A stretch of 64,000 bases of DNA, taken from NCBI GenBank assembly GCA_039931615.1, contig JBDTRR010000006.1, forward strand, positions 96,526-160,525, given 5' to 3'. Shown here in pieces: positions 1 to 8,945 of this stretch. The position numbers were made by a program, and so were the translations under genes. The notes under the pieces were generated by a model. The model was not told the origin of the DNA and made no database searches. It saw nothing but the letters and a program-made list of their open reading frames with translations. Origin of the DNA: JAHFUI01 sp039931615. Lineage in GTDB: Bacteria > Acidobacteriota > Vicinamibacteria > Vicinamibacterales > CAVVIG01. Positions within the stretch are counted from its first letter, which is position 1. Every line of letters starts with the position of its first letter.

Positions 1-1
1 C

Positions 2-109
2 CTTGCCCGTCTGCTGCCGGCCCTGGACCCTGACCTGGTGCGGGCGCCTGGGCGCCGGCTGCCGGCGCTGCGCCTCGAGCTTGAGCGCTGGACAGGGACG
101 GCACGCTGA
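2..109 (+). CDS. C-terminal end of an unidentified protein (gene enters from the left)
   Basis: The frame starting at base 2 is open from the window edge to a TGA at 107-109 and encodes 35 residues that look like real coding sequence: Leu/Ala/Arg-rich and helical (LARLLPALDPDLV, then RLPALRLELERWTG). No start codon or diagnostic motif is inside the window, so I cannot name the family. The composition fits the helical tail of a cytoplasmic enzyme. About 450 bases without a convincing gene follow it. Confidence 0.4.
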   Translation, partial: LARLLPALDPDLVRAPGRRLPALRLELERWTGTAR

Positions 110-561
110 TCATGAGAGTTGCCACGATTGCGAGACGTGTCCACATCGTTCTTTTTCGAGAAGCCATAGTGATCTCCCGTTATCGTTTAATCGTTCGGGT
201 TACCGGCGGAGATTTCGACCACGCGTCCGTCCGGCTTTCGTCACCGACTTGAGGAATCCCACGAACTGCGATTTCACGCTGGAATGAACTTCACGGTGAT
301 CTCGTCGGGCTGGTGAAGAGCATTCGCGCCGCTCTGACCGACTGCGCGGTGCGTCACGTGTGGCCGGCGACAATACCCAGCTGGTCGCCGTTGCGTCCTG
401 ATTGTTGACGGAAACCGCGAGCGATCCATGCAGAACTGCCCGCAGCTTAGCACTGAAAGCGCCCGGGCTCAATTATTTGCGGAGTTCGCATTCGAGAAAC
501 CCGGAGACCTGGTTGCCGGCACCCGGTCGCTCACGGGCGATCGGCCAGCCCTGCCTGCCAG
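110..561. other. Spacer with no convincing gene
   Basis: Short open frames exist on both strands, but none has a ribosome binding site, a signal peptide or protein-like composition. The stretch precedes a protein fragment at 562-816 and probably represents decayed sequence. Nothing else was recognised in it. Confidence 0.4.
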
Positions 562-816
562 TTGAAGATCAGCGAAAAGGACGTCGGTGTCGTACGGGTT
601 TCGGTCAGGACCGCCCAGTACCAATTCTTCAACTACACCCCGTTCGGCGCTCCGGACGGCGGTCCGGACGGGACGCTCCTCAAGGTGTCGGCTGAAATCC
701 GGCTGAACGCGGCAGGGACCATCTTCACCAGCTCAGAGACCGCAGACGTGGTCGACGCCGCTGGGAACGTTCTTTCGCGGCTCTGCGGGTCCCGAACAGC
801 GACGCGGCTGCAGTAG
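562..816 (+). pseudogene. Remnant of a secreted hypothetical protein (C-terminal part)
   Basis: The 84-residue frame contains a protein-like stretch (QFFNYTPFGAPDGG, then VSAEIRLNAAGTIF, then VDAAGNVLSRLCGSR). It resembles the C-terminal half of small exported beta-rich proteins of Acidobacteriota, which typically end in an AAGN...C-G-R pattern. No ribosome binding site precedes it, the Met used is internal, and no signal peptide is in frame, so I read it as the surviving 3' portion of a broken gene. A perfect 13-bp hairpin 28 bases after its stop supports a former gene end. It could instead be a short real gene with an unusual start. Confidence 0.35.
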
Positions 817-843
817 TCGAGTCTGCGACGAAGGAGACCGCCC

Positions 844-873
844 GGAGAGACGGCTCACACGAGCCGTCTCTCC
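844..873. terminator. Strong hairpin, terminator-like, no T tract
   Basis: GGAGAGACGGCTC (844-856) pairs perfectly with GAGCCGTCTCTCC (861-873) across the 4-base loop ACAC. No run of T follows on either side, so intrinsic termination is not certain. It lies between the fragment ending at 816 and the convergent P460 gene ending at 1006, the position expected of a shared terminator. Confidence 0.45.
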
Positions 874-1005
874 GTGGTCTCGCGTCGAACGCGCATGCGA
901 CCCGGCAGGCCGGTTGATCCGCTTGTTTCTCGCCGCCGCGCCAGAGATGTGGGGGCGCGCCTTTCGGCGCCGTTCTTCACTTTCGCCGCCACATATTCAT
1001 CTGCC

Positions 1006-1560
1006 TCAGCGCTTCCCGTATTCCGTAAACACGTAGTCTCGCGCCTTCGCCCTCGTGTGGCACGCGAACCCGCATCTGGCGTCGTTCCCCTGAGGCGGCG
1101 TGCCGGCGGTGGTGCCCGGCGTGAACGTATCGGATCCGGTGTTGTAATCGAACACCGCATATCCCCAGCCGCCGCTGTCCGCGAACCTCTTGCTGTCCTT
1201 CACCATGAAGTCGATGTTCACCAGGTCGCCCGGCACCGTGGCATCCGGAAAGAACTGGTTCGGTTTCGGCTTCCAGTGGATCTTGGCCATCCTGGCGCCG
1301 TCTGGAACCGGTTTGCCGTTGCCAGGAATGCCGGCCTGGTAGGCGGCGATCATCTCAGGGTTGCCGAGAATCGTCGCCACGACCCGCTCGTTCCGGCTGA
1401 TCGAGATGGTCTGCCATCCTTCGTACCCCCTGAACTCAGAGAAGGCGAGCCCGCCCGGCACCTTTACGGTGTACTTATCCTGCGCTGAAACGGCCAGGCC
1501 GCCCAGGACGGCGAGCCATCCAATCGCAATTCCAATCGTCAGCCTGCTCTTGCGATTCAT
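1006..1560 (-). CDS. Cytochrome P460 family protein, exported
   Basis: A 184-residue protein with a Sec signal peptide (about residues 1-27, ending AVSAQ). The body has the P460 pattern: the FSEFRGYEGWQ region, a central GNP...AAYQAG segment, a GWGYAVFDY strand and a C-terminal cysteine/histidine site followed by RDYVFTEYGKR. P460 proteins are periplasmic c-type haem proteins; the founding member oxidises hydroxylamine, but the substrate of acidobacterial homologues is unknown. The haem-binding segment reads C163-GFA-C167-H168, i.e. C-x3-C-H rather than C-x2-C-H. The ATG at 1560 is preferred over a GTG three bases upstream because AGGAGGT then sits at normal spacing. Monocistronic. Confidence 0.82.
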   Translation of the reverse strand: MNRKSRLTIGIAIGWLAVLGGLAVSAQDKYTVKVPGGLAFSEFRGYEGWQTISISRNERVVATILGNPEMIAAYQAGIPGNGKPVPDGARMAKIHWKPKPNQFFPDATVPGDLVNIDFMVKDSKRFADSGGWGYAVFDYNTGSDTFTPGTTAGTPPQGNDARCGFACHTRAKARDYVFTEYGKR

Positions 1561-1772
1561 CACTGCACCTCCTGCATCAATTGCGCGTCATCCGCTGTCG
1601 TCGTGACACGCTCTCATGATGCGCGTTCGAGGCCGATTAGACACGATCGGCGGCGGCGAATCCATTGGACGATGGTCTCGATCGATGCGATCATCCGACC
1701 TGCGGCGTCCAACAGATGCCTGGGGCAACCTGAATCACCTGGCCGTGCAAGTCGCGGCCAAAGGAGAACACC

Positions 1773-2450
1773 ATGAGCAATCCGCAGGTCAGCACTGAAC
1801 AACAGCCCGATGGCGGTCCAGTAACGGCCACGGTCGATCTGAAACTCGAGGCCATTCCCATTCCGGTTTCCGACCTCGACCGTGCCAAGGCCTTCTACGC
1901 CGGATTGGGATGGACCGTCGACGCCGATTTCATGGTCGGGAAGAACTTCCGAGCCGTCCAACTGACGCCACCGGGATCGCCCTGCTCGATCCATTTGTCC
2001 CCAGCCGCGGTGCCGGGCTCTGCTCAGGGAATGTTGCTCGTCGTGTCCGACGTCGAGACTGCACGCAAAGATCTCATCGCGCGCGGCGTCGCGGTGAGTG
2101 AGGCCTTCCATTTCGATGGCGACCATCACGCGGTGCCCGGCCTTGACCCGGAACGCCGGTCCTATGGCTCATACGCGTCGTTCAGCGATCCCGACGGCAA
2201 TCGCTGGATTCTCCAACAGGTCACGACACGCCTTCCCGGTCGAGGACTCAGCCTGGACGTCGCGACGCTGACAGAGCTGCTCCAGGAAACAGAGAAACGT
2301 CATGGCAGCTACGAGCCGACAGCGCCGAAGCACCACTGGTCGGGTTGGTACGCCGCCTACGTGGCGGCGCGCGAGCGCGGGAGGACGCCCGACGAGGCCG
2401 CCAGGGATGCCACCCTGCACATTGAAGGTGCGCTCGCCGCTCAGGCGTGA
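1773..2450 (+). CDS. VOC (glyoxalase/bleomycin-resistance fold) protein with C-terminal extension
   Basis: 225 residues. Residues about 22-150 form one vicinal-oxygen-chelate domain: LEAIPIPVSDLDRAKAFY opens it, and FSDPDGNRWILQQVT closes it with the usual DPDGN turn. A tail of about 65 residues (KHHWSGWYAAYVAARERGRTP region) is helical and recurs in one VOC subgroup. VOC members bind a metal and act as dioxygenases, isomerases, antibiotic-binding proteins or stress enzymes; the sequence does not say which. No signal peptide, so cytoplasmic. AAAGGAG lies just upstream of the ATG. The gene stands alone, with spacers of about 200 bases on both sides. Confidence 0.82.
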   Translation: MSNPQVSTEQQPDGGPVTATVDLKLEAIPIPVSDLDRAKAFYAGLGWTVDADFMVGKNFRAVQLTPPGSPCSIHLSPAAVPGSAQGMLLVVSDVETARKDLIARGVAVSEAFHFDGDHHAVPGLDPERRSYGSYASFSDPDGNRWILQQVTTRLPGRGLSLDVATLTELLQETEKRHGSYEPTAPKHHWSGWYAAYVAARERGRTPDEAARDATLHIEGALAAQA

Positions 2451-2550
2451 GGCGGTCAGGCGATCCGACATCGTTCCCGGCACGGTCTCCCCCGGCGACG
2501 AGCTCTCGGACCATCGCCGAACCGGACTGATCGCATCGACCCTGGCCGTA

Positions 2551-2568
2551 GTCCGACTAAAGTCGGAC
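2551..2568. repeat. Short perfect palindrome, intergenic REP-like hairpin
   Basis: GTCCGACT (2551-2558), AA, AGTCGGAC (2561-2568), followed by an ACGTACG word at 2572-2578. The same central layout (CT, 1-3 bases, AG between CCG and CGG arms) and the ACGTAC word recur at 54243-54304, which suggests a dispersed repeat family rather than a gene-specific terminator. Confidence 0.55.
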
Positions 2569-2654
2569 GCCACGTACGATCCTGGCGCCCGCCGTCACGA
2601 GGCTGTGTCGACAATGCAAACGAGAACGCCGTAACATCCTGCCCGGGATCACCC

Positions 2655-5600
2655 ATGAAGCACCCTCGACACCGCGCCCTGCGTCCAGTCGCCGTTGCCG
2701 CTCTCCTCTGGACCACCATCGTGGGTGCGGCGCTCGTGAGGGGCTCGGCGCAGGCCCCGACCGCACCGGGGGCGGCGGCCATCCCGGACGAGATCGACTT
2801 CAACTGGCATATCCGCCCGATCCTGTCCGAGAACTGTTTCCAGTGTCACGGGCCGGACGTCAAGAACAACCGTGCGGACCTGCGGCTGGACACACCAGAG
2901 GGCGCGTACGCCGAGCGCGGAGGGCCGGCGCGGCCGCGGCACCCGATCGTTCCTGGAGACCCCGACGCGAGCGAGGTCCTGCGCCGGGTGACGGCATCGA
3001 ACGCCGCCGTGCGGATGCCCCCGCAAAGCACGCACAAGACCGTGACGCCGGGCCAGATTGCCCTGCTCCGCGAGTGGATCCGGCGGGGCGCGCAGTACAA
3101 GCCGCATTGGGCGTTCATCACGCCGACGCGCCCGGCGGCGCCCCCGGTCGACGCGTCGAGCAGTGCGAAGGTCCGGAACGAGGTCGATCGATTCGTGCTC
3201 GCGCGCCTGCAGCGCGAAGGGTTGTCCTATTCACCCGAAGCGGACAGGTCCACCCTGATCAATCGCGTCAGCCTGACGTTGACCGGCTTGCCTCCCACGC
3301 TCGCAGAGGTCGATGCCTTCGTCAGCGATACGCGGCCCGACGCCTACACGCGGGTGCTCGATCGGCTGCTGTCGTCACCCGCATACGGCGAACACATGGC
3401 GGCGTACTGGATGAACCTGGCGCGCTGGGCCGATACCGACGGGTTTCTCGACGACCATCACGATCGAATGCTGTGGCCATGGCGGGACTGGGTCATCCAG
3501 GCGTTCAACAGCAACATGCCATTCGATCGATTCTCGACCTGGCAGCTTGCCGGCGACCTGCTGCCGAACGCCACCACGGAGCAGAAACTGGCGACCGCCT
3601 TCCTGCGGATGGGGCCGAGGACCACCGAGAACGGCGCCATCGACGAAGAGTACCGCGTCGAGTACACGGTCGACCGCGCCAACACCGTCGGGACCGCCTT
3701 TCTCGGCATGACCGTCGGATGTGCGCGCTGTCACGATCACAAATACGACGTCATCAGTCACAAGGACTTCTACTCGATGGCGGCGTTCTTCAACAACGCC
3801 GACGAACCCGGTTACTACCCGCCCGGCCACAGCACCGTCCAGGCGGGGCCCACGCTGTTGTGGCCGGACAAGACGATGACGGCGAAGCTGGCGGCGGCCG
3901 AGGCGCTGGTCCACCAGCAGGAGGCCGCGTTTGACGCGGCGCGCACTCGCGCCAGGCGGCACGCGACGGCTCGCGGCAACGCGCTGATGCAGCAGCCGGC
4001 CCCGGAACTGATGGCCATGCTGCGCGCCTCGGTGGGGGCCGCCACCGACGCGCACTACGGCCTGGAGGAATTCGCCCCTGTCCCCGACGAGTTGCTGCCG
4101 ACGCCGCGGCCGGAACGCGAGCCAACGGCCAATCTGCTGTCGCCGACCCGTCGCGCGACGGGCTCCGCACCGCCCCCTCCGGCGGCCGGCACCGGCGGCG
4201 AGGCATCGGGGGGCAATCCCGTGAGACCGCGAGCCAATCCCCTCTTCGCCCTGGGCGTGATCGCCGGCGGATACGTTCGCGACAAGATGACCATGACCGC
4301 CGCCGCGACCCCCGGTACGCCACAGGCTTACGTGCAGGCGCCCATCGTCCGGCCCGGGATTAAAGGGAACGCGCTCTTCTTCGACGAGACGAACAAGGGG
4401 TTCCTCGGCAAGGACGTCGGCTTCTACGAGCGGACGCAGCCGTTCAGCCTCGACTTCTGGTTCTTCGTCGGCCAGGACTACAAGTTCCATCCCAACGAGA
4501 TGCTGGGCGCCACCGGCAAGGGACTTCCCTACGGCGTACCGCTGCTGCAGCATCGGGACACCGACGCCGCCGGTGGGTCGGGCTACCGGGTGCAGCTCGA
4601 AGACGGCCACCTGTGGGTCTATCTGGCCCACTCTCGGCCCGCGAACATGATTGCGCTGCGTGTGCTCCAGCCACTGCCGGTGAAGGAGTGGACGCACATC
4701 ACGGTGACCTACGACGGCTCGAGCCGGGCGGCGGGGACCCGCGTCTACCTGAACGGCGCGCCGGCCGCGGTGGACGTCGATCATGACACCCTCACGCGCA
4801 GCATCCTGCCGTTTGGTGGCGGGGGCGGAGCGGGAGACAATCCGCCCGGCGTGGCGTTCGGCTCACGCTTCAGGGAAAAGGCGCCGGTTGGCAGCGGCAT
4901 CGACGAGATTCGCTTCTTCAAGCGGGCCCTGAGCGGTCTGGAGGTCGCATTCCTGCAGGCTGACGCGGCACCGGCGCCCGCATGGTCCGCCGCCAGTGAG
5001 GCGCTCGTCGACCATCTGGTGGCCACCGACCCTGAGGTGACAAGGGCCGCAGCGGCCCTCAGCGATGCGCGCGAAGCCCACAACAAGCTCGTCATGGTGG
5101 TGCCGCAGGTCCTGGTGATGCGCGACGCGCCGAAGCCGCGCCAGGCGTACCTGCTGAACCGGGGCGTCTACTCGGAACGGGGCGAACCGGTTTCTCCACA
5201 CGGCATCGAGAGGATCTTTCCGTGGGACAGCACCCTGCCGCAAAACCGGCTGGGCCTCGCCAGATGGCTGTTCGATCCCAGGCACCCGCTGACCGCGCGC
5301 GTCTTCGTCAATCGCATCTGGCAGATGCATTTCGGGCAGGGCCTGGTCGAGACGTCGGAGAACTTCGGCGTGCAGGGGTCGATTCCCACTCATCCCGAAC
5401 TGCTCGACTGGCTCACCGTCGGCTTCATCGAGTCGGGCTGGGACGTCAAGCGACTGCACCGGACGATTCTCGTGGCCGGGGCCTATCGCCAGCGGTCGGA
5501 ATTGAGTGACCTGCTCCAGGAGCGCGACCCGCGCAACGTCCTGCTGACTCGGGGGCCTCGCTACCGCATGCCGGCGGAGCTGGTCCGCGATCACGCGCTC

Positions 5601-6188
5601 GCCGCCAGCGGTCTGCTCGAGCAGAAGCTCGGCGGACCGAGCGTGTATCCCTACCAGCCGGACGGCGTGTGGAATCCGGGCATCACCGTGCACCGGTATC
5701 CGACGCCTGACGCGATTCCCGCCGGCGATCACCATCGCCGCAGTGTCTATACATTCATCAAACGCAACGCGCTGAATCCCCAGCTCCAGCTGTTCGATTT
5801 CCCGGACCGGAACCTGAGCTCGGTGCGCCGCCAGATCTCGAACACGCCGCTGCAGGCGCTCGAGCTGCTGAACGACCCGCAGTTCGTCGAGGCCTATCGC
5901 GCGCTTGCCACCCATGCGATGCGGTCGTCTGCGACTCCGGACGGACAGCTCACCATGCTGGTTCGTCTGGCGACCCGCCGCCTGCCCGACGCGGAGGAGC
6001 TCGCGATCCTGCGCGATTACTACCGCAGTGAGGAACGCCGATACAGCGAGGCGCCGGCGGAAGCCGCGCGCCTGCTGCGCATCGGCGTGACACCGCCCGA
6101 CGCGCGTCTCGACGCGGGCCGTCTGGCGGCGATGACGGGTGCCGCGGCGCTCATCATGAACTCGCCGGACGCGTACACCATTCGATAG
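2655..6188 (+). CDS. PSD1/planctomycete-cytochrome-type multidomain protein with inserted LamG domain
   Basis: 1177 residues with an N-terminal signal peptide (cleavage near SAQA, about residue 33). Domains in order: PSCyt1 haem domain with C61-FQ-C64-H65; PSCyt2/DUF1549 (about 165-380) with a second haem-like motif CARCH in the TVGCARCHDHKYD segment; a Pro/Ala-rich linker; a LamG/concanavalin-like jelly roll (about 570-770, FSLDFWFFVG ... WTHITVTYDGSS ... IDEIRFFKRAL); and PSD1/DUF1553 (about 860-1150, starting near PWDSTLPQNRLGLARWLFD). The family is abundant in Planctomycetes and Acidobacteriota and is suspected to act on extracellular polysaccharide or redox substrates, without a proven reaction. 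Only 12 bases separate it from the DUF1501 gene, its usual partner. Confidence 0.9.
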   Translation: MKHPRHRALRPVAVAALLWTTIVGAALVRGSAQAPTAPGAAAIPDEIDFNWHIRPILSENCFQCHGPDVKNNRADLRLDTPEGAYAERGGPARPRHPIVPGDPDASEVLRRVTASNAAVRMPPQSTHKTVTPGQIALLREWIRRGAQYKPHWAFITPTRPAAPPVDASSSAKVRNEVDRFVLARLQREGLSYSPEADRSTLINRVSLTLTGLPPTLAEVDAFVSDTRPDAYTRVLDRLLSSPAYGEHMAAYWMNLARWADTDGFLDDHHDRMLWPWRDWVIQAFNSNMPFDRFSTWQLAGDLLPNATTEQKLATAFLRMGPRTTENGAIDEEYRVEYTVDRANTVGTAFLGMTVGCARCHDHKYDVISHKDFYSMAAFFNNADEPGYYPPGHSTVQAGPTLLWPDKTMTAKLAAAEALVHQQEAAFDAARTRARRHATARGNALMQQPAPELMAMLRASVGAATDAHYGLEEFAPVPDELLPTPRPEREPTANLLSPTRRATGSAPPPPAAGTGGEASGGNPVRPRANPLFALGVIAGGYVRDKMTMTAAATPGTPQAYVQAPIVRPGIKGNALFFDETNKGFLGKDVGFYERTQPFSLDFWFFVGQDYKFHPNEMLGATGKGLPYGVPLLQHRDTDAAGGSGYRVQLEDGHLWVYLAHSRPANMIALRVLQPLPVKEWTHITVTYDGSSRAAGTRVYLNGAPAAVDVDHDTLTRSILPFGGGGGAGDNPPGVAFGSRFREKAPVGSGIDEIRFFKRALSGLEVAFLQADAAPAPAWSAASEALVDHLVATDPEVTRAAAALSDAREAHNKLVMVVPQVLVMRDAPKPRQAYLLNRGVYSERGEPVSPHGIERIFPWDSTLPQNRLGLARWLFDPRHPLTARVFVNRIWQMHFGQGLVETSENFGVQGSIPTHPELLDWLTVGFIESGWDVKRLHRTILVAGAYRQRSELSDLLQERDPRNVLLTRGPRYRMPAELVRDHALAASGLLEQKLGGPSVYPYQPDGVWNPGITVHRYPTPDAIPAGDHHRRSVYTFIKRNALNPQLQLFDFPDRNLSSVRRQISNTPLQALELLNDPQFVEAYRALATHAMRSSATPDGQLTMLVRLATRRLPDAEELAILRDYYRSEERRYSEAPAEAARLLRIGVTPPDARLDAGRLAAMTGAAALIMNSPDAYTIR

Positions 6189-6200
6189 CGGAACATCCAG

Positions 6201-7667
6201 ATGTCCGTCCACAACCCGATTGACCTCGTCCGCCGCTCCTTCATCCTGAAGTCCTGCGGCGCGCTCGGCGCGCTGACGGCCGCCGATCTCCTGGGCATGG
6301 AAGTGCCGCTCCCGGCGCAGACGCCGGGTCAGCCGGCGACTGCCGCACCGGGCCGACTGCCTGGAATACTTGGCGCCACCCATCATCCGGCCAGCGCGAA
6401 GCGCGTCATCTACCTGCACATGCTGGGCGCGATGTCGCACGTCGACACGTTCGACTACAAGCCGACGCTGGTCAAGATGCACGGGCAGGATCTTCCGGCC
6501 TCGGTCCGCAACACGCAACGACTGTCGACGATGTCGGCGGGACAGACGGCGTTCCCGATCGTCGGCCCGCTCGCCAGGTTCCAGCAGCGCGGCCAGAGCG
6601 GTCAGTGGATCAGCGACTTCCTGCCGCACATCGCCGGGATCGCCGACGACATCTGCATCATCAAGACGATGCACACCGAACACGTCAATCACGATCCGGC
6701 GGCCAAGTTCCTGCACACCGGTTTCCAGCTGGCCGGACGGCCCTCGAACGGGGCGTGGGTCAGCTACGGGTTGGGGTCCGACAACACCGATCTCCCCAAC
6801 TACGTGGTGATGACCTCGGGGGCCAGCCAGGGCGTGCCGCTCGACCAGATGGCGTGGAGTGCCGGCTTCCTGCCCTCGCACCACCAGGGCGTACGGTTCC
6901 GCTCAGATGGCGATCCGGTGCTGTACCTGAAGAATCCGGAAGGCATTTCCAGGGACGCCCGGCGATCGCTGCTCGACGCGCTGGGAAAGCTGGCGGGCCG
7001 GCAGCAGACGCTCTCGAAGGATCCCGACATCCTGTCGCGCGTGAGCCAGTACGAGATGGGCTACCGGATGCAGGCGTCGGTTCCGGATGCCGCCGACATC
7101 ACGAAAGAGCCGGCGAACGTCCTCGAGATGTACGGTCCGAACGTCACCCGCGAAGGCACCTTCGCGCGGAATGCGCTGATCGCCTGCCGGCTGGCCGAAC
7201 GCGGCGTCAAGTTCATCACGCTCTTTCAGATGGGGTGGGATCACCACGGCAACGTCACCGGCCTGCTGCCCGGCATGTGCGAAACGGTCGACCAGCCGGC
7301 CGCTGCCCTCGTCAAGGATCTGAAGCAGCGTGGGCTGCTCGATGACACGCTGGTCGTGTTCGGCAGCGAGTTCGGCCGGACGCCATTCGCGCAAGGCGCG
7401 CTGGTGCCGGGGTTTGGCCGCGACCACCACGGCGGAAACTTCACCTGGTGGATGGCCGGCGGCGGTGTCAAGGGAGGGTATACCCACGGCGAAACCGACG
7501 ACTTCAGCTACAGCGTGGTGAAGGATGGCGTGCACATCCACGACTTCAACGCGACGCTACTGTGGCTGCTCGGCATCGATCACGAGCGCCTGACCTTCAA
7601 GTACCAGGGCCGCGACTTCAGGTTGACGGACGTCCATGGCAAGGTGGTCAAACAATTGATCGCATGA
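6201..7667 (+). CDS. DUF1501 family protein
   Basis: 488 residues. The N terminus carries a twin-arginine-like signal (RRSFILKSCGALGALTAADLLG). The body follows the DUF1501 plan of the alkaline-phosphatase/sulfatase-like superfamily: YLHMLGAMSHVDTFDYKP near the start, MHTEHVNHDPA in the middle, and VFGSEFGRTPFAQG with GRDHHGGNFTWWMAGGGVKGG near the end, which provides Asp/His metal-ligand candidates. It almost always follows a PSD1/DUF1549 gene, as here, 12 bases downstream. The substrate is unknown. It probably folds before export by Tat and then works together with the PSD1 protein. Confidence 0.9.
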   Translation: MSVHNPIDLVRRSFILKSCGALGALTAADLLGMEVPLPAQTPGQPATAAPGRLPGILGATHHPASAKRVIYLHMLGAMSHVDTFDYKPTLVKMHGQDLPASVRNTQRLSTMSAGQTAFPIVGPLARFQQRGQSGQWISDFLPHIAGIADDICIIKTMHTEHVNHDPAAKFLHTGFQLAGRPSNGAWVSYGLGSDNTDLPNYVVMTSGASQGVPLDQMAWSAGFLPSHHQGVRFRSDGDPVLYLKNPEGISRDARRSLLDALGKLAGRQQTLSKDPDILSRVSQYEMGYRMQASVPDAADITKEPANVLEMYGPNVTREGTFARNALIACRLAERGVKFITLFQMGWDHHGNVTGLLPGMCETVDQPAAALVKDLKQRGLLDDTLVVFGSEFGRTPFAQGALVPGFGRDHHGGNFTWWMAGGGVKGGYTHGETDDFSYSVVKDGVHIHDFNATLLWLLGIDHERLTFKYQGRDFRLTDVHGKVVKQLIA

Positions 7668-7820
7668 GTTGCCGATTCTCATTTTTCTGACCCGCCCAGG
7701 GTCGAACGGTGAGAACATCTGAAAGCACTATCCTCGCGATGTGCCATGATTGTTGCCCATCGCACGATCCCGATTTATCCACTGCCTCGCACCCCGAGGG
7801 TAAGCCCTCGACAAAGGCCC

Positions 7821-8897
7821 ATGTCCCTACTCTATTCAGAAGCGCTCCTTGGCTCGCTCCGGCTGCAGAATCGACTGGTGATGTCGCCGATGACCCGCAG
7901 TCGCGCCGGCGGCAACGTCCCGAATGCCCTCATGGCTGAGTACTACGCACAGCGCGGCTCCGCCGGCCTGATCATCACCGAAGGCACGTCGCCATCGCCG
8001 AACGGTCTGGGCTATGCGCGAATCCCGGGTGCGTTCTCGCCCGAACAGACCGCCGGCTGGAAGCTCGTGACCGACGCGGTGCGTCCGTCCGGCGCCCGCA
8101 TGTTCATGCAGCTGATGCACACCGGCCGGATCGGCCATCCGCTGAACCTGCCACCCGGGGCTCGCGTCGTCGGCCCATCGGCGGTGGCCGCCGCGGGTGA
8201 GATGTGGACCGACCAGGAGCAGATGAAGCCGCTGCCGGTGCCCGAAGCCATGACGGCGGCCGACGTCGCGACAGCGATCGAGGAATACGCGCAGGCCGCC
8301 CGCAACGCCGTCGCCGCCGGCTTCGACGGCGTCGAGCTCCACGGCGCCAACGGCTACCTGATCGAACAGTTCATCCGTCCGAATTCGAACCAGCGCACGG
8401 ACGCCTACGGCGGATCAATCGAGCAGCGGGCGCGCTTCGCCATCGAGTCCGTCGCCGCGACGATCGCGGCCGTCGGCAAGGAGCGCGTCGGCATCCGGTT
8501 GTCGCCGTTCGGCGTCTTCAACGACATGCCGCTCTACGACGCGATGGAGAGCGACTACGCCTACCTCGTCGAACAGCTGCAGACGCTGGGGCTGGCCTAC
8601 ATCCACCTCGTCGATCACTCGTCAATGGGTGCGCCGACCGTGCCGGCGTCGATGAAGGACACGTTCCGCCGCGTCTTCACCAACACGCTGATCCTGTCCG
8701 GCGGCTACGACGCCGAGCGTGCCGAAAGGGATCTGGCCGCCGGCAAGGGCGACCTGATCGCCGTCGGCAAACCGTTCCTGGCCAACCCCGACCTCGTCGC
8801 CCGCTGGAAGGGGAAGCACCAGCTCAACGCGCCCGACATGTCGACGTTCTACACGCCTGGACCGAAGGGCTACACAGACTACGCGATGCTGGGCTAG
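7821..8897 (+). CDS. Old Yellow Enzyme family alkene reductase (NADH:flavin oxidoreductase)
   Basis: 358 residues, a TIM-barrel flavoprotein. The start at 7821 gives MSLLYSEALLGSLRLQNR, matching the family's usual beginning; an upstream in-frame ATG at 7746 would add 25 atypical residues. Hallmarks: VMSPMTRSRAGG (FMN-binding first strand), VELHGANGYLIEQFI with the His-x-x-Asn pair that binds the carbonyl substrate and the proton-donor Tyr, then the AYGGSIEQRARF segment, and a late GDLIAVGKPFLANPDL phosphate-binding segment. Such enzymes reduce activated C=C bonds (enones, nitro compounds, maleimides) with NAD(P)H in the cytosol, often for detoxification. A cysteine hydrolase follows after 48 bases and may be co-transcribed. 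Confidence 0.92.
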   Translation: MSLLYSEALLGSLRLQNRLVMSPMTRSRAGGNVPNALMAEYYAQRGSAGLIITEGTSPSPNGLGYARIPGAFSPEQTAGWKLVTDAVRPSGARMFMQLMHTGRIGHPLNLPPGARVVGPSAVAAAGEMWTDQEQMKPLPVPEAMTAADVATAIEEYAQAARNAVAAGFDGVELHGANGYLIEQFIRPNSNQRTDAYGGSIEQRARFAIESVAATIAAVGKERVGIRLSPFGVFNDMPLYDAMESDYAYLVEQLQTLGLAYIHLVDHSSMGAPTVPASMKDTFRRVFTNTLILSGGYDAERAERDLAAGKGDLIAVGKPFLANPDLVARWKGKHQLNAPDMSTFYTPGPKGYTDYAMLG

Positions 8898-8945
8898 GCA
8901 GCGATCCGGTGCCGACCAGCTCGCGCATCAGTTCGGGAGGCAGCG

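Noticed and set aside
4863..6884. A 673-codon minus-strand frame antisense to the PSD1 and DUF1501 genes
   Set aside because: It spans two certain genes, has no domain pattern, and shows the Arg/Val/Gln-rich composition of antisense frames.
7676..7715. Terminator after the DUF1501 gene
   Set aside because: GACCC/GGGTC (7689-7703) with an outer TTCTCA/TGAGAA pair is present, but the stem is short and the T run precedes it, so it is not a credible intrinsic terminator for the upstream gene.
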